This document shows, piece after piece, positions 1 through 6,712 of a stretch of DNA of 10,984 bases. Numbering within the stretch: position 1 is the stretch's first letter; every line of letters begins with the position of its first letter. Both the position numbers and the translations under genes were made by a program. Under the pieces are notes generated by a model. It saw nothing but the letters and a program-made list of their open reading frames with translations, ran no database searches and was not told the DNA's origin. Location of the stretch: NCBI GenBank assembly GCA_048527645.1, contig DBGFNI010000025.1:1-10984 (forward strand). Direction: 5' to 3'. This DNA is from HGM12669 sp048527645 (lineage in GTDB: Bacteria; Bacillota; Clostridia; Oscillospirales; CAG-272).

Positions 1-14
1 AAAGGAAGGAAGAC

Positions 15-1676
15 ATGAAGGGATTTGAAAAATACGAAAAGCAGTTTTTCCCCGCACCGGGGGATAACTACGATTGGATGAAAAAGACCTATATCGACAA
101 GGCGCCGATCTGGTGCAGCGTGGATTTGCGGGACGGCAACCAGGCGCTGATCACGCCGATGAATCTGGAAGAGAAGCTGGAGTTTTTTAAATTGCTGGTC
201 AAGATCGGCTTCAAAGAGATCGAAATCGGCTTTCCCGCTGCCAGTGAGACGGAATATGAGTTTTGCCGCACGCTGATCGAGCAGGATCTGATTCCCGACG
301 ATGTGACGATTCAGGTGCTGACTCAGTCTCGCGAGCATATTATCGCCAAAACCTTTGAGGCGCTGCGCGGTGCGAAGCACGCGGTGGTGCATCTGTACAA
401 TTCCACCTCTGTGGCACAGCGGGAGCAGGTGTTCCGCAAATCGAAAGAAGAAATCGTCAATATTGCTGTGTTCGGCGCGAAGCTCTGCCGCGAATATCGC
501 GAAAAGACGCCGGGGCACTTCACCTTTGAGTATTCTCCCGAAAGTTTTACCGGGACGGAGCCGGAATATGCGGCGCAGATCTGCAACGCCGTGATTGATG
601 TCTGGCAGCCCACGCCCGAAGATAAGGTGATTATCAATCTGCCGGTTACCGTCTCCCATTCGATGCCGCATGTCTATGCCAATCAGGTTGCATACATGTG
701 CCGCAACCTCAAGCATCGGGAAAATCTGATTATTTCGCTGCATCCTCACAATGACCGCGGCTGCGCCGTGGCAGACAGTGAGATGGGACTGCTGGCGGGC
801 GCTGACCGCATTGAGGGCACGCTGTTCGGTAACGGCGAGCGAACCGGAAATGTGGATATTATCACGCTTGGCATGAACATGTTTTCGCAGGGGGTTGATC
901 CCGGTCTGGACTTTTCCGACATTCCGGAGATCAGCGAGCTGTACGAGCGTGTCACGCGGATGCACGTTTATGAGCGGCAGCCGTACAGCGGCGCGCTGGT
1001 GTTTGCGGCGTTCAGCGGCTCTCATCAGGATGCGATTGCCAAGGGCATGCGGTATCGTGAAGAGCATCACAGCAAGATCTGGAACGTGCCTTATCTGCCC
1101 ATTGATCCCACGGATGTGGGCAGAGTGTATGACGCGGATGTCATTCGCATCAATTCGCAATCCGGCAAGGGCGGCATCGGCTATCTGATGGAAAAGACCT
1201 ATTCGCTGATTTTGCCGCCGAAAATGCGCGAGGTGTTCGGCTATCATGTCAAGAGTGTGTCCGACCACGCGCACAAGGAGCTGCAGCCGGAAGAGGTCTA
1301 TCGCATCTTCATGGACAACTATGTCAACATCAGTGGCCGCCTGGCGGTGAAAGAAGCTCACTACGCGCAGAGCGAAGGGATTATCGCGACGGTAACGCTG
1401 GTTTTGGATGGCGTGGAAAAAACGGTATCTGCCCGTGGCAACGGACGTCTGGACGCTGTTTCCAACGCAATCAAAACGGAGCTTGGAGACGTTTATACGC
1501 TGGAGTCCTACTCTGAGCATGCGATTGAAGATACCTCCTCCTCACATGCTGCGTCGTATGTCTCGGTCAAGGACGGGGCAGGCAACGTGACCTGGGGCGT
1601 TGGCATCCACAGCGATATCATCGTTTCCTCCGTCAACGCGCTGGTCAGCGCGTTGAATCGGATGCTGATGCAGTAG
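15..1676 (+). CDS. leuA: 2-isopropylmalate synthase, type 2 (LeuA)
   Basis: Condenses 2-oxoisovalerate with acetyl-CoA to 2-isopropylmalate, the committed step of leucine synthesis, in the cytoplasm. The 553 residues fit the longer type 2 (yeast/actinobacterial-like) family rather than the roughly 510-residue type 1 form. The TIM-barrel catalytic domain has the DLRDGNQAL signature at 37-45 (metal and substrate binding), HPHNDRG at 243-249 (metal-binding histidines) and GNGERTGN at 272-279. A C-terminal regulatory domain (about 430-553) carries GNGRLDA and the closing GVGIHSDI segment, as expected for leucine feedback control. Its loop at 501-515 lacks the glycines I expect there (see findings). 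The ATG start is preceded by a purine-rich ribosome binding site at 1-12 that touches the window edge. It is the first gene visible of the operon, 39 bases before ilvB. Identity is very secure; feedback sensitivity is inferred from the family. Confidence 0.97.
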   Translation: MKGFEKYEKQFFPAPGDNYDWMKKTYIDKAPIWCSVDLRDGNQALITPMNLEEKLEFFKLLVKIGFKEIEIGFPAASETEYEFCRTLIEQDLIPDDVTIQVLTQSREHIIAKTFEALRGAKHAVVHLYNSTSVAQREQVFRKSKEEIVNIAVFGAKLCREYREKTPGHFTFEYSPESFTGTEPEYAAQICNAVIDVWQPTPEDKVIINLPVTVSHSMPHVYANQVAYMCRNLKHRENLIISLHPHNDRGCAVADSEMGLLAGADRIEGTLFGNGERTGNVDIITLGMNMFSQGVDPGLDFSDIPEISELYERVTRMHVYERQPYSGALVFAAFSGSHQDAIAKGMRYREEHHSKIWNVPYLPIDPTDVGRVYDADVIRINSQSGKGGIGYLMEKTYSLILPPKMREVFGYHVKSVSDHAHKELQPEEVYRIFMDNYVNISGRLAVKEAHYAQSEGIIATVTLVLDGVEKTVSARGNGRLDAVSNAIKTELGDVYTLESYSEHAIEDTSSSHAASYVSVKDGAGNVTWGVGIHSDIIVSSVNALVSALNRMLMQ

Positions 1677-1715
1677 ACATAAGAAAAATCATTCCAACAA
1701 CATGAGGAAAGAAAT

Positions 1716-3398
1716 ATGAGTGAAATGAACGGCGCAAGGATCATTATTGAGACCTTGATTGAGCAGGGCTGTACCACGGTGTTCGGCTATCCCGGCGGAC
1801 AGGTGCTCAATATCTACGACGAGCTTTACAAATGTCAGGACAGAATCTCCCACATTCTGGCTGCGCACGAGCAGGGCGCGGCGCACGCGGCGGACGGCTA
1901 TTCCCGCGCGACGGGAGAGGTCGGCGTGGTGATTGCCACCTCCGGACCCGGCGCGACCAATCTGGTCACGGGAATCGCCACGGCAATGCTGGATTCGGTA
2001 CCCATGGTTGCCATCACGGGAAACGTGCCCTGCGATCTGATCGGACGGGATTCCTTTCAGGAGATTGACATCACCGGTATCACGCTGCCGATTACCAAAC
2101 ACAACTATTTTGTGAACAATGTCAACGATCTGGCGGATGTGATCCGCGAGGCGTTCCGCATTGCGAAATCGGGCAGACCGGGTCCTGTGCTGATTGACGT
2201 GCCCAAGGATGTTCAGACTGCGCTTTGCACGTTTGAAAACAAGCCGGTGGAGCCGCCCTTCGAGAACAAACGCGCATCGGAGGAGCAGATCGAAGCGGCT
2301 GTGGAGCTGCTCAACAACTGCAAGCGCCCCTATCTGTATATCGGCGGCGGCGCGGTCGGTGCGAAGGTGAGCGAGGGTGTGCTTGCGCTTGCCGATAAGA
2401 TGGATGCCGTGATTGGCTGCACCTTTATGGGATTGAGCGCAATCCCCTCCGAGCATCCCCGTTTTTTGGGCATGCAGGGCATGCACGGTCATTATTCGTC
2501 ATCCATGGCGCAGAACAACGCGGATCTGATTCTTGGCATCGGAGTCCGGTTCAGCGACCGGGCGACGGGAAACAAAAAGAAATTTGCAAAAAACGCGAAA
2601 ATTATTCAGCTTGACGTAGATTTTGCCGAGATCAACAAAAACATCAATGTGGACGTCGGTATTTACGGCGACATTGCGGACGCGTTTGCGCGCATTTTGA
2701 AAAAAACGCAGAAAAAGGAGCGCCCTGACTGGATTTCTCTGGTGGAGAAACTCAAGCACAAGGAAAACTCCCGCTATATTCCGACGGAAAAGCTGACACC
2801 CAAGCGTGCGATTGATATCATCAATGACGCGATCACGCCGGATACGGTGATTGCCACCGATGTCGGTCAGCATCAGATGTGGGCGGCACAGTATTGCAAT
2901 TTCCGTCAAAAGCGGAAAATGGTTTCCAGTGGGGGACTCGGTACCATGGGATTCGGTCTGGGTGCGGCAATCGGCGCCTGCGTGGGCAGCGGCTGCAAGA
3001 CCGTGTTGATCACTGGAGACGGTAGCTTTGGGATGAACCTCAATGAGCTTGCTACAGCAGTTTCGCAGAATCTGCCGGTGACCGTGGTGATTTTCAACAA
3101 CGGCGTGCTGGGTATGGTGCGTCAGTGGCAGACGCTGTTCTATGACAAGCATTATTCCAATACGACGCTCGACCGCAAGACAGACTTTGTCAAGTTGGCA
3201 GAGGCGTTCGGCGCGGACGGATACCGCGCGGCAGATCCGCAAGCCTTTGAGAAGGTATTCCGACAGGCATATGCCTCCGGGCGGCCTGCGGTGATCGACT
3301 GTGCGATTGACCCGGATGAATTCGTGCTTCCCATGCTTCCGCCGGGCGGAAGCATCGACGATATGATTGTGGGAATCAAGGAGGAGAGTCATGAATAA
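1716..3398 (+). CDS. ilvB: Acetolactate synthase, large catalytic subunit
   Basis: Thiamine-diphosphate enzyme that decarboxylates pyruvate and joins the product to a second pyruvate (valine/leucine branch) or to 2-oxobutyrate (isoleucine branch). The 560 residues match the usual length. The N-terminal PYR domain has FGYPGG at 23-28 and the catalytic glutamate E52 in the HEQGAAHAADGY motif. The central FAD-type domain spans roughly 195-330. The C-terminal PP domain has the ThDP/Mg motif beginning GDGSFGMN at 434 and ending in two asparagines near 461-462. Catabolic acetolactate synthase (AlsS) is unlikely because a dedicated regulatory subunit gene follows directly. An AGGAAAG ribosome binding site lies at 1705-1711, close to the ATG. 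The last 8 bases overlap ilvN, which suggests translational coupling and equal subunit supply. Confidence 0.97.
   Translation: MSEMNGARIIIETLIEQGCTTVFGYPGGQVLNIYDELYKCQDRISHILAAHEQGAAHAADGYSRATGEVGVVIATSGPGATNLVTGIATAMLDSVPMVAITGNVPCDLIGRDSFQEIDITGITLPITKHNYFVNNVNDLADVIREAFRIAKSGRPGPVLIDVPKDVQTALCTFENKPVEPPFENKRASEEQIEAAVELLNNCKRPYLYIGGGAVGAKVSEGVLALADKMDAVIGCTFMGLSAIPSEHPRFLGMQGMHGHYSSSMAQNNADLILGIGVRFSDRATGNKKKFAKNAKIIQLDVDFAEINKNINVDVGIYGDIADAFARILKKTQKKERPDWISLVEKLKHKENSRYIPTEKLTPKRAIDIINDAITPDTVIATDVGQHQMWAAQYCNFRQKRKMVSSGGLGTMGFGLGAAIGACVGSGCKTVLITGDGSFGMNLNELATAVSQNLPVTVVIFNNGVLGMVRQWQTLFYDKHYSNTTLDRKTDFVKLAEAFGADGYRAADPQAFEKVFRQAYASGRPAVIDCAIDPDEFVLPMLPPGGSIDDMIVGIKEESHE
3378..3386 (+). 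promoter_or_regulatory. Ribosome binding site that fixes the ilvN start
   Basis: The sequence AAGGAGGAG is an extended match to the anti-Shine-Dalgarno and ends four bases before the ATG at 3391. It lies inside the last codons of ilvB, so ribosomes finishing ilvB pass over it just before ilvN initiation. It is the main reason for preferring the ATG over the upstream in-frame TTG at 3367. Confidence 0.85.
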
Positions 3399-3888
3399 GT
3401 TTGTGATTGCCGTATATGTGGAAAACAAATTCGGCGTTCTGACCCGTGTGACCAGCATGTTCACCCGCCGCGGCTTCAACATTGACGCACTGACGGTTGG
3501 CGAAACGGAATCCCCGGAGTATTCCCGAATCACGATCTGCATGAGCGGCGACGGCTACGCACGTGACCAGATGATCAATCAGCTTCGCAAGCTGTTCAAT
3601 GTGAAAAAGGTCGAGTTGCTCGAGCCGGACGACTCCATCAACCGCGAGTTGATGCTGATTAAGGTGAAGAACAATCCGGCTACGCGGCAGGATATTCTGT
3701 CTGCGGTCAGCATTTTCCGATCTAAAATCATTGACTATTCTCCCGACGCACTGTGCATCGAGATCACCGGAGAGCCTTCCAAGATCGACGCTTTTGTGGA
3801 AATCATGAAGCCCTTCGAAATTATTGAAATGTGCCGAACGGGCGTCGTTGCTCTGGAGCGGGGCGGCGGCAGTATCCTTGGCAAATAA
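3391..3888 (+). CDS. ilvN: Acetolactate synthase, small regulatory subunit
   Basis: Regulatory partner of IlvB; in this family it stimulates catalysis and confers valine feedback inhibition. The 165 residues match the usual bacterial length. An N-terminal ACT domain (about 3-75) carries the typical VENKFGVLTRV and RRGFNIDAL segments, which form the valine-binding interface in known small subunits. A C-terminal domain (about 80-160) contains the conserved RELMLIKV stretch. I chose the ATG at 3391 because a near-perfect AAGGAGGAG ribosome binding site sits at 3378-3386. A longer frame from a TTG at 3367 would add eight residues without a site of its own and is rejected. The start lies inside the end of ilvB (stop at 3396-3398). 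A 50-base spacer with possible regulatory signals separates it from ilvC. The symbol ilvH would be equally valid. Confidence 0.96.
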   Translation: MNKFVIAVYVENKFGVLTRVTSMFTRRGFNIDALTVGETESPEYSRITICMSGDGYARDQMINQLRKLFNVKKVELLEPDDSINRELMLIKVKNNPATRQDILSAVSIFRSKIIDYSPDALCIEITGEPSKIDAFVEIMKPFEIIEMCRTGVVALERGGGSILGK

Positions 3889-3902
3889 ATCTTCTGAAAA
3901 CG
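3888..3902. promoter_or_regulatory. CodY-box-like sequence between ilvN and ilvC
   Basis: The 15 bases AATCTTCTGAAAACG match the published CodY consensus AATTTTCWGAAAATT at 12 of 15 positions, with the core TTCTGAA intact. Mismatches are at positions 4, 14 and 15. CodY is the branched-chain-amino-acid- and GTP-responsive repressor of ilv/leu genes in many Firmicutes, so the place, immediately after the ilvN stop and 36 bases before ilvC, makes biological sense. I see no convincing promoter beside it: a TTGGCA at 3878-3883 resembles a -35 box, but no good -10 follows at proper spacing. The match is seen; the function is inferred, and it depends on this organism having CodY. Confidence 0.35.
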
Positions 3903-3913
3903 CAAAAAATCTA

Positions 3914-3940
3914 ATGATAAACAAAGGAGAGTATTATCAT
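3914..3940 (+). promoter_or_regulatory. Inverted repeat enclosing the ilvC ribosome binding site
   Basis: ATGATAA at 3914-3920 is the exact reverse complement of TTATCAT at 3934-3940. The 13-base loop holds the ilvC Shine-Dalgarno AAAGGAGA (3923-3930), and the 3' arm includes the first two bases of the ilvC start codon. In RNA this could hide the AUG and influence ilvC translation. The stem is only 7 pairs and mostly A-U, so it would be marginally stable alone. The repeat is certain; a regulatory role is speculative. Confidence 0.3.
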
Positions 3941-4955
3941 GGCTAACATTTACTATCAGCAGGACTGCGATCTGAACCGCTTGAACGGCAAAACCGTTGC
4001 GATTATCGGCTACGGCTCTCAGGGGCACGCACATGCGCTGAATCTGAGAGATTCCGGCGTGAAGGTGGTTGTCGGTCTGTATGAAGGCTCGAAGAGCTGG
4101 GCAAAGGCAGAAGCTGCCGGTCTGCCGGTTATGACCGCGGCGGAAGCGGCAAAGGCAGCGGATATCATCATGATTCTGATCAATGACGAAAAGCAGGCGA
4201 AGCTGTACAAGGAGAGCATCGAGCCGAATCTGACTGAGGGCAAGACGCTGGCATTTGCACACGGCTTCAACATTCATTTCGGCTGCATCAAGCCGCCGAA
4301 GGATGTCAACGTCATTATGATTGCTCCCAAGGGACCCGGTCACACCGTTCGCAGTGAGTATCAGGCCGGAAAGGGTGTGCCCTGTCTGATTGCAGTGGAG
4401 CAGGATGCAACGGGCGATGCCAAGGAGATCGGTCTGGCTTACGCGCTGGGTATCGGTGGTGCAAGAGCAGGTGTGCTGGAGACAACCTTCCGCACCGAGA
4501 CAGAAACCGACCTGTTCGGCGAGCAGGCAGTGCTGTGCGGCGGCGTTTGTGCGCTGATGCAGGCAGGCTTTGAAACGCTGGTTGAGGCTGGGTATGACCC
4601 CCGCAACGCATATTTTGAGTGTATTCACGAAATGAAGCTGATTGTTGACCTGATTTACCAGAGCGGCTTTGAGGGCATGCGCTATTCCATTTCCAACACT
4701 GCGGAATACGGCGACTACATCACCGGTCCGAAGATCATTACCGAGGACACCAAGAAGGCCATGAAGAAGATTCTTTCCGATATCCAGGACGGTACCTTTG
4801 CAAAGGAATTTCTGCTGGATATGTCGGATGCCGGCAGTCAGGTGCATTTCGGTGCGATGAGAAAGCGCGCGGCAGAGCACCCCTCCGAGGTGGTCGGTAA
4901 GGAAATCCGCAAGCTGTACAGCTGGAGCGACGAGGACAAACTGATCAACAACTGA
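3939..4955 (+). CDS. ilvC: Ketol-acid reductoisomerase, class I
   Basis: Converts 2-acetolactate or 2-aceto-2-hydroxybutyrate into the corresponding 2,3-dihydroxy acid by Mg-dependent alkyl migration and nicotinamide-dependent reduction. The 338 residues mark the short class I form. The N-terminal Rossmann domain has GYGSQG at 24-29, followed by the cofactor-selecting loop at 46-54 (Gly-Leu-Tyr-Glu-Gly-Ser-Lys-Ser-Trp). S51 and S53 suggest NADPH use, while Tyr48 replaces the arginine common there. Catalytic and metal residues are visible: H108, K131, D191, E195, E227, E231 and S252. The start follows AAAGGAGA at 3923-3930 with 8-base spacing. It is preceded by a CodY-like box and a possible start-occluding hairpin, and followed by a stable hairpin, so it may be expressed somewhat separately from its neighbours. 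Confidence 0.97.
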   Translation: MANIYYQQDCDLNRLNGKTVAIIGYGSQGHAHALNLRDSGVKVVVGLYEGSKSWAKAEAAGLPVMTAAEAAKAADIIMILINDEKQAKLYKESIEPNLTEGKTLAFAHGFNIHFGCIKPPKDVNVIMIAPKGPGHTVRSEYQAGKGVPCLIAVEQDATGDAKEIGLAYALGIGGARAGVLETTFRTETETDLFGEQAVLCGGVCALMQAGFETLVEAGYDPRNAYFECIHEMKLIVDLIYQSGFEGMRYSISNTAEYGDYITGPKIITEDTKKAMKKILSDIQDGTFAKEFLLDMSDAGSQVHFGAMRKRAAEHPSEVVGKEIRKLYSWSDEDKLINN

Positions 4956-4966
4956 TTGATACTGCA

Positions 4967-5000
4967 AGCCAAAGCCGCATGAAGATGCGGCTTTCCGGCT
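4967..5000 (+). terminator. Terminator-like hairpin between ilvC and ilvD
   Basis: A perfect 10-base inverted repeat (AAAGCCGCAT at 4971-4980, loop GAAG, ATGCGGCTTT at 4985-4994) is extended by AGCC at 4967-4970 pairing with GGCT at 4997-5000 around a two-base CC bulge. The stem is stable and GC-rich in its centre. Only three T residues close the 3' arm, followed by CC, so the usual U-tract of an intrinsic terminator is missing. It sits 12 bases after the ilvC stop and 30 bases before ilvD. Partial termination, RNA processing, or protection of the upstream message from 3' exonucleases are all possible. The structure is clear; its role is inferred. Confidence 0.45.
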
Positions 5001-5030
5001 GCTCGGATAGATACGGAAAGGAAAGTAGAT

Positions 5031-6695
5031 ATGATCAAAGACACGATTGTGGAGGGATTCGGCAATGCGCCGCACCGTTCTCTGTATCACGCGCTGGGAC
5101 TGACGGAGGAGGAAATGCAGCGGCCGCTGATCGGCATTGTTTCTTCCCATAATGAAATTGTTCCCGGACATATGAATCTTGACAAGATTACAGAAGCAGT
5201 CAAGATCGGCGTCGCAATGGCGGGCGGCACGCCCATTGTTTTCCCTGCGATTGCCGTGTGCGACGGGATTGCCATGGGACACACGGGAATGAAATATTCT
5301 TTGGTGACCCGCGATCTGATTGCTGACTCAACCGAGTCAATGGTCATGGCGCACGGCTTTGACGGCTTGGTGATGGTGCCCAACTGTGACAAAAACGTAC
5401 CCGGACTGCTTATGGCGGCAGCGCGGTTGAATATTCCCACAATCTTTGTCAGCGGCGGACCGATGCTTGCCGGGCGCGTAGAGGGCAAAAAGACTAGCCT
5501 TTCCAGTATGTTTGAGGCGGTGGGCGCATACTCCGCCGGGAAAATTGATGACGAGAAGCTGCGCGAGTATGAATGGAAGACCTGCCCGACCTGCGGTTCT
5601 TGCTCCGGCATGTACACGGCGAACTCCATGAACTGCCTGACAGAGGTGCTGGGAATGGGACTGCGTGGCAACGGTACGATTCCCGCCGTTTATTCCGCTC
5701 GGATTGAGCTTGCCAAGCATGCCGGTATGCAGATCATGGAACTGGTGCGGAAGAATATCCGTCCGCTGGATATCATGACGCAAAAAGCGTTTGAAAACGC
5801 GCTGACCGCAGATATGGCGCTGGGCTGCTCGACGAACAGCATGCTGCATCTGCCTGCAATTGCCAATGAGTGCGGCGTGGAATTTGATTTGGATATGGCG
5901 AACCGCATCAGTGCCAAAACGCCTAACCTGTGTCATCTGGCGCCTGCCGGACGCACCTACATGGAGGATCTGAACGAGGCAGGCGGCGTGTATGCCGTTT
6001 TGAAGGAGCTGACGCGCAAAGAGCTGATACATACCGACGTGATGACCTGTACCGGCAAGACGCTGGGCGAGAACATCGCGGACGCGGTCAATCTGGATCC
6101 GGAAACGATCCGCCCTGTGGAAAACCCGTACAGCGAGACCGGCGGAATTGCGGTTCTGCGCGGCAATCTTGCGCCCGACGGCTGTGTGGTGAAGCGTGCG
6201 GCGGTGGCGCCGGAGATGCTGGTGCACACCGGTCCTGCACGCGTGTTCAACTCCGAGGAGGAGTGTATCAAGGTGATTTATGAGGGCGGTATCCATGCGG
6301 GAGATGTGGTTGTGATCCGCTATGAGGGCCCAGCGGGCGGTCCCGGTATGCGTGAAATGCTTTCTCCCACCTCCGCGATTGCGGGCATGGGACTGGATAA
6401 GCAGGTCGCACTGATCACAGACGGACGCTTTTCCGGTGCGACGCGCGGCGCCTCAATCGGGCATGTTTCGCCGGAGGCTGCGCGCGGGGGACTGATCGCA
6501 TATGTGCAGGACGGGGATATGATCTCGATTGACATCCCCCGTTACAGCATCACGCTGCAAGTCTCCGATGAGGAGCTTGCACGCCGCCGTGAACAGATGC
6601 CGATCCTGAAAAAAGAGCATCTGAGCGGCTATCTGAAGCGCTACGCGGCAATGGTTTCTTCTGCTGACCGCGGCGCGATTATCAACGAGAAATAA
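5031..6695 (+). CDS. ilvD: Dihydroxy-acid dehydratase
   Basis: Dehydrates 2,3-dihydroxyisovalerate and 2,3-dihydroxy-3-methylvalerate to the 2-oxo acids of valine and isoleucine, using an iron-sulfur cluster as Lewis acid. The 554 residues match the family. Visible are the CDKNVPG motif starting at C119 (cluster cysteine, with K121 in the position of the carbamylated lysine of related enzymes) and the CPTCGSCSGMYTANS motif from C185, containing the second cluster cysteine. The position that holds a third cysteine in [2Fe-2S] homologues (a PCN motif) reads P45-G46-H47, as in E. coli IlvD, pointing to the oxygen-sensitive [4Fe-4S] type. Ribosome binding site GGAAAGGAAAG lies at 5015-5025. It follows ilvC after a 75-base spacer with a strong hairpin, and leuC begins 17 bases after its stop. 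Sugar-acid dehydratase is unlikely given the context. Confidence 0.96.
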   Translation: MIKDTIVEGFGNAPHRSLYHALGLTEEEMQRPLIGIVSSHNEIVPGHMNLDKITEAVKIGVAMAGGTPIVFPAIAVCDGIAMGHTGMKYSLVTRDLIADSTESMVMAHGFDGLVMVPNCDKNVPGLLMAAARLNIPTIFVSGGPMLAGRVEGKKTSLSSMFEAVGAYSAGKIDDEKLREYEWKTCPTCGSCSGMYTANSMNCLTEVLGMGLRGNGTIPAVYSARIELAKHAGMQIMELVRKNIRPLDIMTQKAFENALTADMALGCSTNSMLHLPAIANECGVEFDLDMANRISAKTPNLCHLAPAGRTYMEDLNEAGGVYAVLKELTRKELIHTDVMTCTGKTLGENIADAVNLDPETIRPVENPYSETGGIAVLRGNLAPDGCVVKRAAVAPEMLVHTGPARVFNSEEECIKVIYEGGIHAGDVVVIRYEGPAGGPGMREMLSPTSAIAGMGLDKQVALITDGRFSGATRGASIGHVSPEAARGGLIAYVQDGDMISIDIPRYSITLQVSDEELARRREQMPILKKEHLSGYLKRYAAMVSSADRGAIINEK

Positions 6696-6697
6696 CA

Positions 6698-6705
6698 GGG
6701 AGGTG
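6698..6705 (+). promoter_or_regulatory. Ribosome binding site of leuC with adjacent AUG-UGA
   Basis: GGGAGGTG is a strong Shine-Dalgarno match placed 7 bases before the ATG at 6713. An additional ATG at 6707-6709 is followed at once by TGA (6710-6712) and then, in the same frame, by the leuC ATG. The first ATG is only one base from the end of the site, too close for efficient use, so 6713 is the better start. Confidence 0.7.
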
Positions 6706-6712
6706 TATGTGA

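Noticed and set aside
3878..3910. Possible promoter upstream of ilvC (TTGGCA and AAAAAT)
   Set aside because: The -35-like box matches 5 of 6, but the only -10-like hexamer is weak and about 21 bases away, too far for a normal spacer.
3735..5282. Long open frame (515 codons) on the minus strand across ilvN, ilvC and ilvD
   Set aside because: It is antisense to three genes with unmistakable family motifs and has a low-complexity His/Arg/Cys-rich composition typical of shadow frames in GC-biased genes. The other long minus-strand frames, for example 2499-3542, 6641-7813 and 8425-9600, fail for the same reason.
5324..5339. Inverted repeat TGACTC-AACC-GAGTCA inside ilvD
   Set aside because: It encodes the Ala-Asp-Ser-Thr-Glu-Ser stretch of the dehydratase, and a 6-base chance palindrome is not remarkable in 11 kb of coding sequence.
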